From: Paenibacillus tianmuensis
Lineage (GTDB): Bacteria > Bacillota > Bacilli > Paenibacillales > NBRC-103111
Assembly: GCF_900100345.1 (NCBI RefSeq)
Contig: NZ_FMTT01000012.1
Span: forward strand, 83,453 to 147,452
DNA length: 64,000 bases
Direction: 5' to 3'
A model generated the notes under the pieces. That model was not told where the DNA came from. It was given only the letters and a program-made list of their open reading frames with translations, and ran no database searches. Made by a program: the position numbers and the translations under genes. Below are positions 1 through 9,274 of this stretch, in pieces. The stretch's first letter is position 1, and each line of letters opens with the position of its first letter.

Positions 1-371
1 TTAACCGCGCACAAAATGCCGAGTGGAATCGCTATGGCCAAGGCCAGAGCAAAGCTTGTGACCGTCAGCAGCAAGGTATTCGGCAGCCGGTCCCAGATCA
101 ATTCTGAGACCGGCTGGCTTTTTTGAAACGAAGTGCCAAAATCCCCTTGCGCCAGGTCGCTGATCCATTTCCAATACTGAATGTATAACGGTTGATCCAA
201 GCCGTAAGACTTGATCATATTCTCTTTATCGATGGCCTTGATCGTCGGATCGTCGACGTACTGGGAGATCGGACTACCCGGAGCCATATGGATAATCAGA
301 AAAGAAATGATCGTAATGCCGATCAGAATCGGAATGGCGTTCAGCAAACGCCGAAGGGCATATCGGGCCAC
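1..371 (-). CDS. Peptide ABC transporter permease, OppB/DppB-like (3' end outside window)
   Basis: N-terminal 123 codons of an inner-membrane permease subunit. Translation from a GTG at 371 gives a first membrane helix (LLNAIPILIGITIISFLI), then the conserved early segment MAPGSPI and LDQPLYIQYWKW, and the start of a second helix before the window ends. These are typical of the OppB/DppB family, whose members are about 310 aa. It follows the binding-protein gene by 52 bp on the same strand and completes the transporter with the two ATPase genes upstream. The next in-frame codons upstream contain a stop, so GTG is the natural start, although its ribosome binding site is weak. Substrate not determinable. 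Confidence 0.85.
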   Translation of the reverse strand, partial: MARYALRRLLNAIPILIGITIISFLIIHMAPGSPISQYVDDPTIKAIDKENMIKSYGLDQPLYIQYWKWISDLAQGDFGTSFQKSQPVSELIWDRLPNTLLLTVTSFALALAIAIPLGILCAV

Positions 372-423
372 CGGATGTCACTTCTTTCATCATAATTTCG
401 ATCATAACGATCAACGGATTTTC

Positions 424-2088
424 TTATTTCGTGAAATACCACTTTTCGACTTCCTTCAAAGCGTCGCGGTTCGGGTTAAAGCCTTCGAGAGTTGCCGGAT
501 AAGCCATCGTGGCGGTCGGTGAATAAATGAACGTATACGGCTGCTCTTCCGCGATTATAGCGTCGATTTTGGCCAGCAGCTCTTTGCGCTTGTTCATATC
601 GAACGTGTTCAAGTCTTCGTCGATCAGCCTGTCGACCTCAGGATTTTTATAAGAAATGTAGTTCGATCCCGTCTCCATCGCCGTGGAGTGCCAAATGCCT
701 TGCGGGTTCGGGTCCCCCGAAATGCTCCAGCCATGGAAAAGAGCGACGAAGTTTTTACCCATCCAGTTTTTCGTAAAAGCAGAACCCTCAACAATCCGAG
801 GCTGTACGCTAATGCCGACTTTTTTCAACTGCTGCTGAATTACGGTCAGCGCCTTCTCGCGAACCTTGTTTCCTTGGATCGTTTGCATTTCAAACTCGAA
901 TTTTTGACCGTTTTTCTCCAAAATATTGTCGCCGTCCGTATCCTTCCAGCCAGCATCAGCCAAAATCTTCTTCGCCTTTTCCGGATCGTACGGGAATTTC
1001 GGCACATTATCCGTGAACGACCAGTAGGATGGAGACGTCTGGCTGTGTACGAGCTTTCCTTGTCCTTCGATGATGTTATCCACGATGCCTTGGCGGTCGA
1101 TCGCCATCGTAAGCGCCTGACGCACCGATTTATCCTGGAACAACGGATTGGTCAAATTCCAGGCTGCAAACATATAGGTCCCTGTGCCAATCCCTTTTTG
1201 CAGCTTGATCTTGCCCGACGTTTTGGCAAATTGCTCGATAGCTTGCAAATTGTCGGCCGGCACTGCAACGACATTAATTTCACCCGCTTGCAGCTGCGCC
1301 ATCATGGCGTTCGCATCGGGGACGATCTTCGCCGATATTTTCTCGATGGCCGGCTTGCCGCCGTAATAGCTGTCGTTGCGAACAAAGCGCAAATATTGGC
1401 CTTGCTTCCATTCTTCCAGCCTGTACGGGCCTGATCCGACCGGCTGCTTCGCGAAGGTCGATTTTTCCATGTCTTTTACGGCAACATCCTTCAGCAAATG
1501 CTGAGGCAAAATATTATAAATCAGCATATCGATGTATCCGGCATGCGGCTCTTTGAACGTAAATTTAACGGTCGTATCGTCCGTTTTCTCAATCTTCGCC
1601 AATTTTTCAAACGTTCCTTTGCGTGGTCCTTTGTAATCCGGATTCAGCGGAATGTTGTATGTAAATACGACGTCGTCGGCCGTTACCGGCTTGCCGTCGC
1701 TAAATTTGGCGTCGTTGCGGATTTTAATCGTCATTTCTTTTTTGTCTTGCGAGAACTGAGGTTGCCCAACCGCCAAATCCGGAACGATTTCCTGTTTATC
1801 GTTAAAATCATACAACGAGCTGAACACCAGCTCGATCACTTCACTGGAAACGGTAGTGGTCGCCCAAAAACGGATAAAACCTTGCGGATCCAGCAAATAA
1901 GCCGTATTGATTTCGCCGCCGTCCACCTTTTCTTTTTTACTGCCGTTAGCCGCCGCCCCATCGGCCGGCTTCTCGCTCGTTGTGGCGGTTCCGCCGCCTC
2001 CGGACGTGCAGGCGCTCAGCAACAGCGCGGTGGTCATCAACGTGGCAAGAGCGATATTTCCCGCTTTGCCGATTTTTTTGAACAACAT
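424..2088 (-). CDS. Peptide/nickel ABC transporter substrate-binding lipoprotein (SBP family 5)
   Basis: Extracytoplasmic binding protein that delivers peptides (or a metal complex) to the permease. Start chosen at ATG 2088, with GAGGGGA about ten bases upstream; it yields a lipoprotein signal (MLFKKIGKAG, hydrophobic stretch, lipobox LLSAC with Cys about residue 26), followed by a Gly/Ser-rich linker. The mature part has family 5 features: IRNDAKFSDGKPVTADDVVFT, VGSGPYRLEEW, and KSVRQALTMAIDRQ. Length 554 aa is normal. Sits between the two ATPase genes and the permease of the same operon. Oligopeptide use is the best guess from family and neighbours. Confidence 0.9.
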   Translation of the reverse strand: MLFKKIGKAGNIALATLMTTALLLSACTSGGGGTATTSEKPADGAAANGSKKEKVDGGEINTAYLLDPQGFIRFWATTTVSSEVIELVFSSLYDFNDKQEIVPDLAVGQPQFSQDKKEMTIKIRNDAKFSDGKPVTADDVVFTYNIPLNPDYKGPRKGTFEKLAKIEKTDDTTVKFTFKEPHAGYIDMLIYNILPQHLLKDVAVKDMEKSTFAKQPVGSGPYRLEEWKQGQYLRFVRNDSYYGGKPAIEKISAKIVPDANAMMAQLQAGEINVVAVPADNLQAIEQFAKTSGKIKLQKGIGTGTYMFAAWNLTNPLFQDKSVRQALTMAIDRQGIVDNIIEGQGKLVHSQTSPSYWSFTDNVPKFPYDPEKAKKILADAGWKDTDGDNILEKNGQKFEFEMQTIQGNKVREKALTVIQQQLKKVGISVQPRIVEGSAFTKNWMGKNFVALFHGWSISGDPNPQGIWHSTAMETGSNYISYKNPEVDRLIDEDLNTFDMNKRKELLAKIDAIIAEEQPYTFIYSPTATMAYPATLEGFNPNRDALKEVEKWYFTK

Positions 2089-2128
2089 GGCAAGTTCCCC
2101 TCTCTTTTCGATGCCTTCTGCAGGCTGT

Positions 2129-3085
2129 TTATATGAAATGGCACGAGGCATAATGCCCCGGCTCCGCTTCCTGAAAAACAGGCTTCTCGATTCGGCAGCG
2201 CTCCACTGCATGCGGACACCGCGGATGGAACGCGCAGCCTGACGGCGGATTTGCCGCGTTCGGCACTTCTCCTCTTAAGATGATCCGCTCCCGCTTGCCG
2301 TCCACATCCGGTTCGGGTACGGACGACAGAAGCGCCTGGGTATACGGATGCTTGGGGCTACCGAACAACTGGTCCCGGCTGGCCAACTCGACAATTTGAC
2401 CCAAGTACATGACCGCGACCCGATCGGAAATATGTCGGACGACGCTAAGATTGTGCGAAATGAACAAGTACGACACTTTCGTCCGCGTCTGCAGCTCCTC
2501 CAGCAGGTTGACGATCTGCGCCTGGATCGAGACATCGAGCGCCGAGACCGGTTCGTCCGCCACGATGAGCTTCGGACTTAACGCAACGGCTCGGGCAATC
2601 GCAATACGCTGCCGCTGTCCTCCGGAAAATTCATGTGGGTACATGCTAATCGCATGAGACCTTAGTCCGACCGTATCCAAGAGCTGCTCCGCCCGCTTCA
2701 TCGCGTCCGACCACTTCAAGCCGCCTTGGACCACAAGCGGCTCGGCAATCGCTTTACCCACCGTCATTCTCGGATTTAACGATGCATACGGGTCCTGAAA
2801 GACGCACTGCATCTCTTTCCGGATCGGCCGAAGCTGCCGTTGATTCCAACTGCCGATCGAAGTCCCGTTAAACACGATTTCACCTTCGGTCAGATCGAGC
2901 AAGCGCAAAACCAACCGCCCGACCGTCGACTTGCCGCAGCCGGATTCGCCTACAATGCCCAGCGTTTCCCCTTTAAATACCGTAAAGCTGACATTGTCAA
3001 CCGCTTTGACGGCTCCATTTTTCAAGCTGCCGCCGATGCCAAAATATTTTTTTAACCCTTTAATCTCCAGAAGCGGAGCCCCCAC
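2129..3085 (-). CDS. Oligopeptide ABC transporter ATP-binding protein, OppF-like
   Basis: Cytoplasmic ATPase of the peptide importer. Walker [10 protein letters not shown] near residue 49, Q-loop [12 protein letters not shown], signature SGGQRQR, Walker [13 protein letters not shown], then the oligopeptide-transporter C-terminal extension with its Cys cluster ([15 protein letters not shown]), which in this family can hold an iron-sulfur centre. 318 aa, usual length. Start GTG at 3085 with GGGAG upstream. Lies 28 bp after the OppD-like gene and 40 bp before the binding protein, all on the minus strand, so co-transcribed. Confidence 0.92.
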   Translation of the reverse strand: MGAPLLEIKGLKKYFGIGGSLKNGAVKAVDNVSFTVFKGETLGIVGESGCGKSTVGRLVLRLLDLTEGEIVFNGTSIGSWNQRQLRPIRKEMQCVFQDPYASLNPRMTVGKAIAEPLVVQGGLKWSDAMKRAEQLLDTVGLRSHAISMYPHEFSGGQRQRIAIARAVALSPKLIVADEPVSALDVSIQAQIVNLLEELQTRTKVSYLFISHNLSVVRHISDRVAVMYLGQIVELASRDQLFGSPKHPYTQALLSSVPEPDVDGKRERIILRGEVPNAANPPSGCAFHPRCPHAVERCRIEKPVFQEAEPGHYASCHFI

Positions 3086-3113
3086 GTGTCGATCATCTCC
3101 CTCTCAATCCGTA

Positions 3114-4076
3114 CTAGGTCAAAATACAGCGAACTTGATGTCCCGTTCCGATCTCCCGCAGCTCGGGTAGCCGCTCGCTGCATTCCGCTTTCGCCATCGG
3201 ACAACGCTCGGCAAACCGGCAGCCGGCCGGAAAAGCACCTGCGGGCGGAACGCTTCCCGCTATCGGGACAAGCCGCCCAATAGCCCCCTGCATGCGTGGC
3301 GTCGATTGGAGCAGGCCTTTCGTGTACGGATGTCTGGCATCTGTAAACAACGTTCTTACGTCTGCCGTCTCGACGATTTGACCGGCATACATGACGATGA
3401 CGCGCGTAGCCATTTCGGCAACAACGCCCAAGTCATGCGTGATGAACAGCACGGACATGTCGGTTTCGCGAAGCAGCTGTCGGATCAGGTCCAGCACCTG
3501 AGCCTGAATCGTCACATCCAAAGCCGTCGTCGGCTCGTCGGCAATAAGCAGCTCCGGCTTGCAGGCCATCGCCATCGCCAGCATGACACGCTGCCGCATA
3601 CCGCCCGACAGTCGGTGCGGATACTCTTTCCGAATCCGCGAAGGCTCCGGAAATCCGACGCGCCGCAGCCAATCCTCCGCAATTGTAACCGCTTCCGATT
3701 TGCTTACGCCGAGATGCCGGGTAATCGCTTCGGTCAGCTGCTTCCCGATGGGAAGCACCGGATTCAACGAAGTCATCGGCTCCTGAAAGATCATCGCGAT
3801 TCGACGTCCGCGAACGCCTGACATCTCCCGATTGCTGAGGCCGACCAAATTCCGACCCCCGAAACGGACTTCGCCGCTCGCAATCTCCCCTGTCCGGGGA
3901 AGCAGCTGCATGATCGACAAGGAAGTCATGCTCTTGCCGCAGCCAGATTCGCCTACGAGCGCGACCACTTCGTTCGTTCCGATTTTAAAATCGATGCCAT
4001 CGACAACTGTCAGTTCCCTCTTTTTGTCTTTAATTACCGTTTTAAGCGATTTCACTTCTAAAAGTGCCTCAGACAA
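3114..4076 (-). CDS. Oligopeptide ABC transporter ATP-binding protein, OppD-like
   Basis: First gene of the peptide transporter operon and partner ATPase of the OppF-like protein. Walker A GESGCGKS near residue 43, Q-loop [12 protein letters not shown], signature LSGGMRQR, Walker [13 protein letters not shown], switch His in FITHDLG, and the C-terminal Cys-rich block ([15 protein letters not shown]). A TTG start at 4076 is supported by GGTGATCCC directly upstream. 320 aa, normal for OppD/DppD. Confidence 0.92.
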   Translation of the reverse strand: MSEALLEVKSLKTVIKDKKRELTVVDGIDFKIGTNEVVALVGESGCGKSMTSLSIMQLLPRTGEIASGEVRFGGRNLVGLSNREMSGVRGRRIAMIFQEPMTSLNPVLPIGKQLTEAITRHLGVSKSEAVTIAEDWLRRVGFPEPSRIRKEYPHRLSGGMRQRVMLAMAMACKPELLIADEPTTALDVTIQAQVLDLIRQLLRETDMSVLFITHDLGVVAEMATRVIVMYAGQIVETADVRTLFTDARHPYTKGLLQSTPRMQGAIGRLVPIAGSVPPAGAFPAGCRFAERCPMAKAECSERLPELREIGTGHQVRCILT

Positions 4077-4248
4077 GGGATCACCTTCACTTCCACATTC
4101 ATTGTGTCATAAAAATTCACTTCGCTGGAATTATTTCGGATGACAGCATCAAATCTCATTATGAAGTTAATTGACCAACTTGTCATTAGAAATTTTAATA
4201 TTTTACAAATTTTTTTGAATTCTCCTTAAGCACCAGTAAATTAAAGAC

Positions 4249-4283
4249 AAAAAAGAGATGAAAATGTAAATTATTTTCATCTC
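4249..4283 (-). terminator. Rho-independent terminator after peptidase remnant
   Basis: On the minus strand a stem of about 11 bp (GAGATGAAAAT and its near complement) is followed by a T-run of six. It lies just downstream of the degraded M3 peptidase gene. Confidence 0.7.
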
Positions 4284-4326
4284 ACAGGAAAATTTATGTT
4301 AGTTTCTCAAAGCAGGCTTTCCAATT

Positions 4327-4727
4327 CTAGAACGCGCGAATGTCCGCCTTTTCCAACCACGCGCCGATATCGCCGATGACCGACTCAACCGTGCCTTCCG
4401 CAAACGGTGAAAGCAGTCCTGTCACCTCCACCAGCTCGCGGAACGAACGGCTCCGCAAAGCTTGACGTAATCGTCCCAAGCCCGCTTGCTGTCGCTTTGT
4501 GCGCGGGACCAGAATTGGAACGCGCAGATTTGCGCCAGCGTGTAGTCGATATAATAAAACGGCGTGCGAAAAATATGCCGCTGCTGATACCAGTACCCTC
4601 CACGATTCAACAAATCGTTCTCCTCCAGCGCCAAATCCGGGCGATAAACCGATTCCAGCTCGCGCCACTTGGCTTTGCGCTCCGCAGGGGTTGCTTCGGG
4701 GTACTCGTACACGAAATGCTGGAATTG
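4327..4727 (-). pseudogene. C-terminal remnant of an M3-family oligoendopeptidase (PepF-like), frameshifted
   Basis: Two minus-strand reading frames join to a recognisable PepF-like C-terminus. The first covers 4727 to about 4440 (EYPEATPAERKAKWRELES, then YWYQQRHIFRTPFYYIDYTL). The second, shifted by one frame, covers the end (RSFRELVEVTGLLSPF, VESVIGDIGAWLEKADIRAF). An in-frame TAA lies at 4728-4730, and the HEXXH-containing catalytic region is absent, so only about a fifth of the roughly 600-aa family length remains. The gene is dead: both truncated and frameshifted. Confidence 0.8.
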
Positions 4728-4740
4728 TTACATTACCACG

Positions 4741-4779
4741 AAAAAGAGGAAGCCTCGAATTTCCATTCGGGCCTCCTCC
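4741..4779 (-). terminator. Rho-independent terminator of the small spore-protein-like gene
   Basis: Minus-strand GC-rich hairpin (GAGGAGGCC arm pairing with GGCTTCCTC) followed by five T. Sits 20 bp after the 4800-4946 gene. Confidence 0.75.
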
Positions 4780-4799
4780 TTTGTATCTACGGTATTTTG

Positions 4800-4946
4800 T
4801 TATTGTCTGGCCGATTCGCTGGCGCTCTCGCTCGCGTTGTTTTGAGCCGGCTGCTTCACGTTATTAGCCAAAACTTCTTCGGAAAACTCCGTATCGGTTT
4901 TGAGGTTTTTATTTAGATTCACATTTTGATTTTTATTTTTAGCCAT
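4800..4946 (-). CDS. Small protein, gamma-type small acid-soluble spore protein-like
   Basis: 48-aa hydrophilic, Asn/Gln/Ser-rich protein starting MAKNKNQN, with a central segment TDTEFSEEVLANNVKQ that resembles the TEFASET..VKQQN repeat of gamma-type SASPs. It ends in Ser/Ala-rich sequence. A perfect ribosome binding site GGAGGTGAT precedes ATG at 4946, and a terminator follows. Known gamma-SASPs serve as amino acid stores in spores. The match is short, so the family call is tentative, but the gene itself is well supported. Confidence 0.55.
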   Translation of the reverse strand: MAKNKNQNVNLNKNLKTDTEFSEEVLANNVKQPAQNNASESASESARQ

Positions 4947-5011
4947 CGCTATCACCTCCCCTGATACCCTTTATTATGGGTTTCAAGAAGAGACGTTATG
5001 CTAGAAAATTT

Positions 5012-5665
5012 TTAAAACAGCAGCTCGCTTTTCAGTTGGTTCCAGAGCGTTTCATTAATTTTCCCGTCGCCCCTTTTCACCACGAAGACGTTCAGCGTTT
5101 TTTTGCCCCACTCTTTGTAGACCTGATTCTTCGTCTCGAAGTACAAGTCGATCCGATTGCCTTTGATGGCACTGCCCGTATCCGCGACAACCCCGTAGCC
5201 GTAGCCGGGAATATAAAGCACCGTTCCGATCGGAAACACCTTCGGGTCGGCAGCGATCGTAGAGAACGCTTCGACATTCCGGGTAACCTTCATTCCGGAA
5301 AACGTAACTCCGTATTCGGGATGTCCGGGGCTTTTGCCCGTCGATTCTCGCCCGGCATAGTAACCGGTTGCCGTCACTTCGACGGCTTTATAGCTGGATA
5401 AATCTTGTCCTTCGTGGGGAAACAGCTTGTAATTCATCTTACGGCGGCCGCTCGCGGCAGATACAGGTTGCGAGTCGGGCGGCTTGACCTCCGGCTTGCT
5501 GACACCGGGTGAATGCAGGGATACGGGAAAAGCGGCGATCGGCGGCTCGTTGTTCGGCGCCGTAGACCGTTTGTAATCCTGTTGTTTTTCAAACCATAGC
5601 AAGAAGGACAGCATCAAAGCGATGAACAAGATCCATTTGGCATGGCTTGCGGTTTTTGGTAGCAT
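5012..5665 (-). CDS. 3D-domain cell-wall protein (membrane-anchored)
   Basis: 217 aa. N-terminal membrane anchor ([14 protein letters not shown], residues about 12-25), a variable linker, then a 3D (Asp-Asp-Asp) domain from about residue 95: [53 protein letters not shown]. The three conserved aspartates are in DPKVFP, ADTG and RIDLYF. 3D domains occur in lytic transglycosylase-like proteins and germination or resuscitation factors of Firmicutes acting on peptidoglycan. Start at ATG 5665 with GGGGAGG upstream at a long spacing. Confidence 0.8.
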   Translation of the reverse strand: MLPKTASHAKWILFIALMLSFLLWFEKQQDYKRSTAPNNEPPIAAFPVSLHSPGVSKPEVKPPDSQPVSAASGRRKMNYKLFPHEGQDLSSYKAVEVTATGYYAGRESTGKSPGHPEYGVTFSGMKVTRNVEAFSTIAADPKVFPIGTVLYIPGYGYGVVADTGSAIKGNRIDLYFETKNQVYKEWGKKTLNVFVVKRGDGKINETLWNQLKSELLF

Positions 5666-5804
5666 GAGCTTGGTTTAAACCTCCCCTTATTAGAAGAGGC
5701 TCTCCAACATTCGCAAGATCTATACACAGTATCCCTCGAAACAAGCAAGCTGTAACCCCTTAACCTACAAGCCCCCTATAAAATAGCTTCCCATAGACAA
5801 ATGC

Positions 5805-5834
5805 AAAGAACCTGCCCCTTCAACAAGGAGCAGG
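5805..5834 (-). terminator. Terminator of thrS
   Basis: Minus-strand hairpin CCTGCTCCTT / AAGGGGCAGG with a four-base loop and a short T-rich tail, 32 bp past the thrS stop. Confidence 0.75.
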
Positions 5835-5865
5835 CCTTTCTGCCAAATCATTATCGTATAGCAGC

Positions 5866-7803
5866 TTACGCTTGCTTGGTCCGAATGTCTTCCCGGATCA
5901 TCTCGATGACGCTATCTACGCCGTGTGCGCCGAGGTCGCCCTGACCGCGCTTGCGGACAGATGCGCCCGATGTTTGCACTTCGTTTTCGCCGACAACGAG
6001 CATGTACGGAATTTTCTCAAGCTGCGCTTCACGAATTTTGTATCCGAGCTTCTCGTTGCGCAGATCGGCTTCGACCCGGATACCGGCGTTTTGCAGCTTC
6101 GCTTCGACTTCCTTGGCGTACTCGTCGAAGTTGCCGGATACCGGAAGCACCTTCGCCTGTACCGGACACAGCCAGGTCGGCAGCGCGCCGGCGAAGTTCT
6201 CAAGCAAGAAAGCGGTCATCCGTTCCATGGTCGAAATAATGCCGCGGTGAATCACGACCGGACGGTGCTTCTGACCGTCGGCTCCGACGTATTCCAATTG
6301 GAAGCGCTCCGGCAGCAGGAAGTCGAGCTGCGCGGTCGACAGCGTCTCTTCTTTCTTAAGCGCCGTCTTGATCTGCACGTCCAGTTTCGGACCGTAGAAG
6401 GCCGCCTCGCCTTCCGCTTCGAAGAATGGCAGACCGAGCTCCTCGACCACCTCGCGAAGCATCCGCTGCGACATTTCCCACATTTCGTCGTTTTGGAAAT
6501 ATTTCTCGGTATCCTTTGGATCACGGTACGACAGACGGAAACGGTATTCCTTAATGCCGAAGTCCTCGTACACTTGACGGATCAGGTTCACGACGCGCGC
6601 GAACTCTTCCTTGATTTGATCCGGGCGGCAGAAAATATGCGCGTCATTGAGCGTCATCGCCCGTACGCGGTGCAGGCCAGTAAGCGCTCCGGACATCTCG
6701 TAGCGGTGCATCGTGCCGAGCTCGGCGATCCGCACCGGCAGGTCGCGGTAACTGCGCATATCGCTCTTGTACACCATCATATGGTGCGGGCAGTTCATCG
6801 GACGCAGTACAAGCTCCTCATTGTCCAATTCCATCTTAGGGAACATGTCTTCCTGATAATGCTCCCAGTGGCCGCTCGTTTTGTACAATTCCATGTTGGC
6901 AAGCACCGGCGTATAGACGTGCTGGTAGCCGAGACGCTCCTCCAGATCGACGATATAACGCTCCAGGGTGCGGCGTACTTTGGCGCCGTGCGGCAGCCAG
7001 ATCGGTAGTCCTTGGCCGACTTCGTTGGAGAAGGTGAACATTTTCAGCTCTTTGCCGAGCTTGCGGTGGTCACGTTTTTTTGCTTCCTCCAGCAAGTGCA
7101 AATGCTCGTCCAGCTCCGATTTTTTCGGGAACGCCGTGCCGTAGATGCGCTGCAGCATTTTGTTCTTGGAATCGCCGCGCCAGTAAGCGCCCGCTACGCT
7201 GAGCAGCTTGAACGCTTTGATCCGTCCGGTGGACGGCAGATGCGGTCCGCGGCACAAGTCGAAAAATTCGCCTTGATCATACATCGTAATGACCGAATCT
7301 TCCGGCAGGTCACGAATCAGTTCCAGCTTGAGCGGGTCCTCCAGCTCGCCGAAAATGCTCAGCGCTTCCTCGCGGCTGACCACCCGGCGACGGATCGACA
7401 AGTTTTCCTGAACGATGCGTTCCATTTCTTTCTCGATTTTACCCAGATCCTCCGGGCTGATCGACGTTTCCATATCGATATCGTAGTAGAATCCGTCTTC
7501 GATCACCGGTCCGATGCCGAGCTTGACGTTTTTGTTCCCGTACAGCCGTTTAATTGCCTGCGCCATCAAATGCGCCGTACTGTGACGGTATACCTCCAAG
7601 CCTTCCTCACTGTCCAGCGTAACGATTTGCAGCGCAGCGTCTTCTTGCAGCGGCGTGCTCAAATCGACCAATTTTCCGTTGAGTTTGCCTACGACGGCAT
7701 TTTTTTTCAGTCCCGAGCTGATCGAGCCTGCTACCTCTTCCACCGTCGTTCCCTGCGGATATTCCTTCACCGCTCCGTCGGGAAAAGTTACTTTTACAGC
7801 CAT
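5866..7803 (-). CDS. thrS: Threonyl-tRNA synthetase
   Basis: Class II synthetase charging tRNA-Thr. Full domain order: TGS ([21 protein letters not shown]), the editing/second additional domain with [10 protein letters not shown] and the metal motif ([16 protein letters not shown]), the catalytic core with motif 2 [19 protein letters not shown] and zinc ligands ([10 protein letters not shown]), and a C-terminal anticodon-binding domain. Start placed at ATG 7803, with GGAGG eight bases upstream; an earlier in-frame TTG overlaps that ribosome binding site. 645 aa. Controlled by the T-box leader immediately upstream. Confidence 0.97.
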   Translation of the reverse strand: MAVKVTFPDGAVKEYPQGTTVEEVAGSISSGLKKNAVVGKLNGKLVDLSTPLQEDAALQIVTLDSEEGLEVYRHSTAHLMAQAIKRLYGNKNVKLGIGPVIEDGFYYDIDMETSISPEDLGKIEKEMERIVQENLSIRRRVVSREEALSIFGELEDPLKLELIRDLPEDSVITMYDQGEFFDLCRGPHLPSTGRIKAFKLLSVAGAYWRGDSKNKMLQRIYGTAFPKKSELDEHLHLLEEAKKRDHRKLGKELKMFTFSNEVGQGLPIWLPHGAKVRRTLERYIVDLEERLGYQHVYTPVLANMELYKTSGHWEHYQEDMFPKMELDNEELVLRPMNCPHHMMVYKSDMRSYRDLPVRIAELGTMHRYEMSGALTGLHRVRAMTLNDAHIFCRPDQIKEEFARVVNLIRQVYEDFGIKEYRFRLSYRDPKDTEKYFQNDEMWEMSQRMLREVVEELGLPFFEAEGEAAFYGPKLDVQIKTALKKEETLSTAQLDFLLPERFQLEYVGADGQKHRPVVIHRGIISTMERMTAFLLENFAGALPTWLCPVQAKVLPVSGNFDEYAKEVEAKLQNAGIRVEADLRNEKLGYKIREAQLEKIPYMLVVGENEVQTSGASVRKRGQGDLGAHGVDSVIEMIREDIRTKQA

Positions 7804-7835
7804 GTCCACTACCTCCAATACATTGTAGAAAATAC

Positions 7836-8134
7836 AAAAAGCGTATCATCCCGAAAGGGACGAGTACGCTTAGCTCGTGGTTCCACCCTAATTCAATCCG
7901 CAGCTCTTCATTCCAACACAAGACCGGTCTGCGAATCCTTCATTCATTCGGTAACGGGAATTATCCGGCGATTTATACTACGCGTCTCCGGCCGCTGATA
8001 ATCAGGCAAGGGGACACTTTCCAAATCACGGCTACAAAGGGGTAACCGATTGACGTTCGCTGAAGGGGATTGCAGCCGGCGTCCCCTCTCTCTGGACAGC
8101 ACTTCAACCGATCGTATCTTCGATCTTTGCCTTA
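7836..8134 (-). promoter_or_regulatory. T-box riboswitch leader of thrS
   Basis: The leader carries the T-box core AGGGTGGAACCACGAG (minus strand, 7874-7889), which in this family pairs with uncharged tRNA acceptor ends. It is followed by a terminator hairpin (GCGTACTCGTCCC arm, TTTC loop) and a T-run about 33 bp before thrS. The remainder up to about 8134 provides the specifier and upstream stems; I did not assign the specifier codon. Expected behaviour: uncharged tRNA-Thr stabilises the antiterminator and turns thrS on. Confidence 0.92.
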
Positions 8135-9064
8135 TCCTTTATTATATTCAGCAGCCGTCAAGCGGTCAAGGTTTTGACATAGCCGGCAGTAGCCGCACAG
8201 CTCGACACGATTTTCGAAAATTTGCCGGATCGTCTTGATCACCTGCAAATCCGGCTCGCGGGTATGGATATAGATTTGCTGTGGAGACACCGTAATCAGC
8301 GTGCTGACAATCATATCCTCGAAATTCATATCCTTCTCCAGCGTTTCGACCGTCACGACGGCATCCGTATCGTTCGTTTCGATCTTCTCCAGATGCTCGC
8401 CAAGCAGCATAAACTCATTGCCGCCTTTATGAATCAGATGAACGAACGGAATTTTCGCTTCCTGAATATAGACGAAATATTGCAGCAGTGAAATGAATTC
8501 GCGATACTGCCGGTCCATGAGAAATTCGTCGACGGCATATTCGACCACTTCGCGGAGCTCGTTCAAGTAATCCGGCGCCCGGAAGCGCAGAAAGCCGTCC
8601 AAATTCAGCTCCGTATACTCTTCGATGTATTCGGTAAGCAGGGCGGTCAGCTTGTTTTTCCGCCGCAGGTACGCTTCACTCTTGTCCGATTTGACCGCCG
8701 CCGAATCGCCCCGCTCTCCCAGCATTTGGCTGCAAAAGCCCAAGATGCTGTCCGTCTCTTCGTCCTGCTTGTAATGAAACTCATGGGAGATCATATGACG
8801 CAGCAGACGCCGCTCTTCTTCAGCCAATAAATAGTCCGCCACGGCACCGGCTGCCGCTGCATATAGCGCGTGACCATCGGCCTGCAGTTGAAAAGCCGGC
8901 ATCACCGCGCTCACTTCGACTCGCTGCAGACCGTTCCGCCGGTCCAGAACGATCCGGATCTTGTTCTCCTTATGTAGCCGTTCGCCGAAAAGCTCGACAA
9001 GACGCAAAAGCCGGTCAGCCTGAGCTTCGGAGCGTTTCACCATTACGATCGTCAACAGCTTCAT
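8132..9064 (-). CDS. ytxC: YtxC-like sporulation protein
   Basis: 310-aa soluble protein matching the putative sporulation protein YtxC. Features seen are EERRLLRHMISHEFHYKQDE, a central acidic helical segment (LTEYIEEYTELNLDGFLRF), and the ending YCRLCQNLDRLT. In Bacillus, ytxC sits directly before thrS, and the same order is seen here, which supports the call. Molecular function is not known. Its 3' end contains the thrS promoter. Start ATG 9064 with AAAGGAG upstream at a slightly long spacing. Confidence 0.8.
   Translation of the reverse strand: MKLLTIVMVKRSEAQADRLLRLVELFGERLHKENKIRIVLDRRNGLQRVEVSAVMPAFQLQADGHALYAAAAGAVADYLLAEEERRLLRHMISHEFHYKQDEETDSILGFCSQMLGERGDSAAVKSDKSEAYLRRKNKLTALLTEYIEEYTELNLDGFLRFRAPDYLNELREVVEYAVDEFLMDRQYREFISLLQYFVYIQEAKIPFVHLIHKGGNEFMLLGEHLEKIETNDTDAVVTVETLEKDMNFEDMIVSTLITVSPQQIYIHTREPDLQVIKTIRQIFENRVELCGYCRLCQNLDRLTAAEYNKG
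8141..8169 (-). promoter_or_regulatory. thrS promoter, inside the 3' end of ytxC
   Basis: Minus strand TTGACC, 17-bp spacer, perfect TATAAT. Transcription would start near 8134, at the beginning of the T-box leader. The promoter lies within the last codons of ytxC. Confidence 0.8.
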
Positions 9065-9206
9065 CTAGGGTCACACTCTCCTTTCGGGCCTTACGATTCC
9101 TTTAAAGTATATGGCTGGACCTTCGCAGATATACAAAGTACAGACACCGGGGATGTAGCAATAACTGTGAGTAGAATTCGTCAGGAGTCGCCCGCAATGA
9201 TACCAA

Positions 9207-9236
9207 TTGTATTTTTCTACATATATATGATACAAT
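9207..9236 (+). promoter_or_regulatory. Probable promoter of the L,D-transpeptidase gene
   Basis: TTGTAT, 18-bp spacer, TACAAT, 38 bp before the chosen start codon. Confidence 0.5.
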
Positions 9237-9274
9237 ATGTATCAATTACAAAATACGATCCACGGAGGTTTGGT

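Noticed and set aside
4327..4727. Frameshift in the M3 peptidase as a sequencing error in an intact gene
   Set aside because: The catalytic two thirds of the gene are absent upstream, so it is a remnant whatever the frameshift's origin.
5872..7998. Long plus-strand frames opposite thrS and its leader
   Set aside because: These are antisense shadows of a GC-rich gene; no starts with binding sites.
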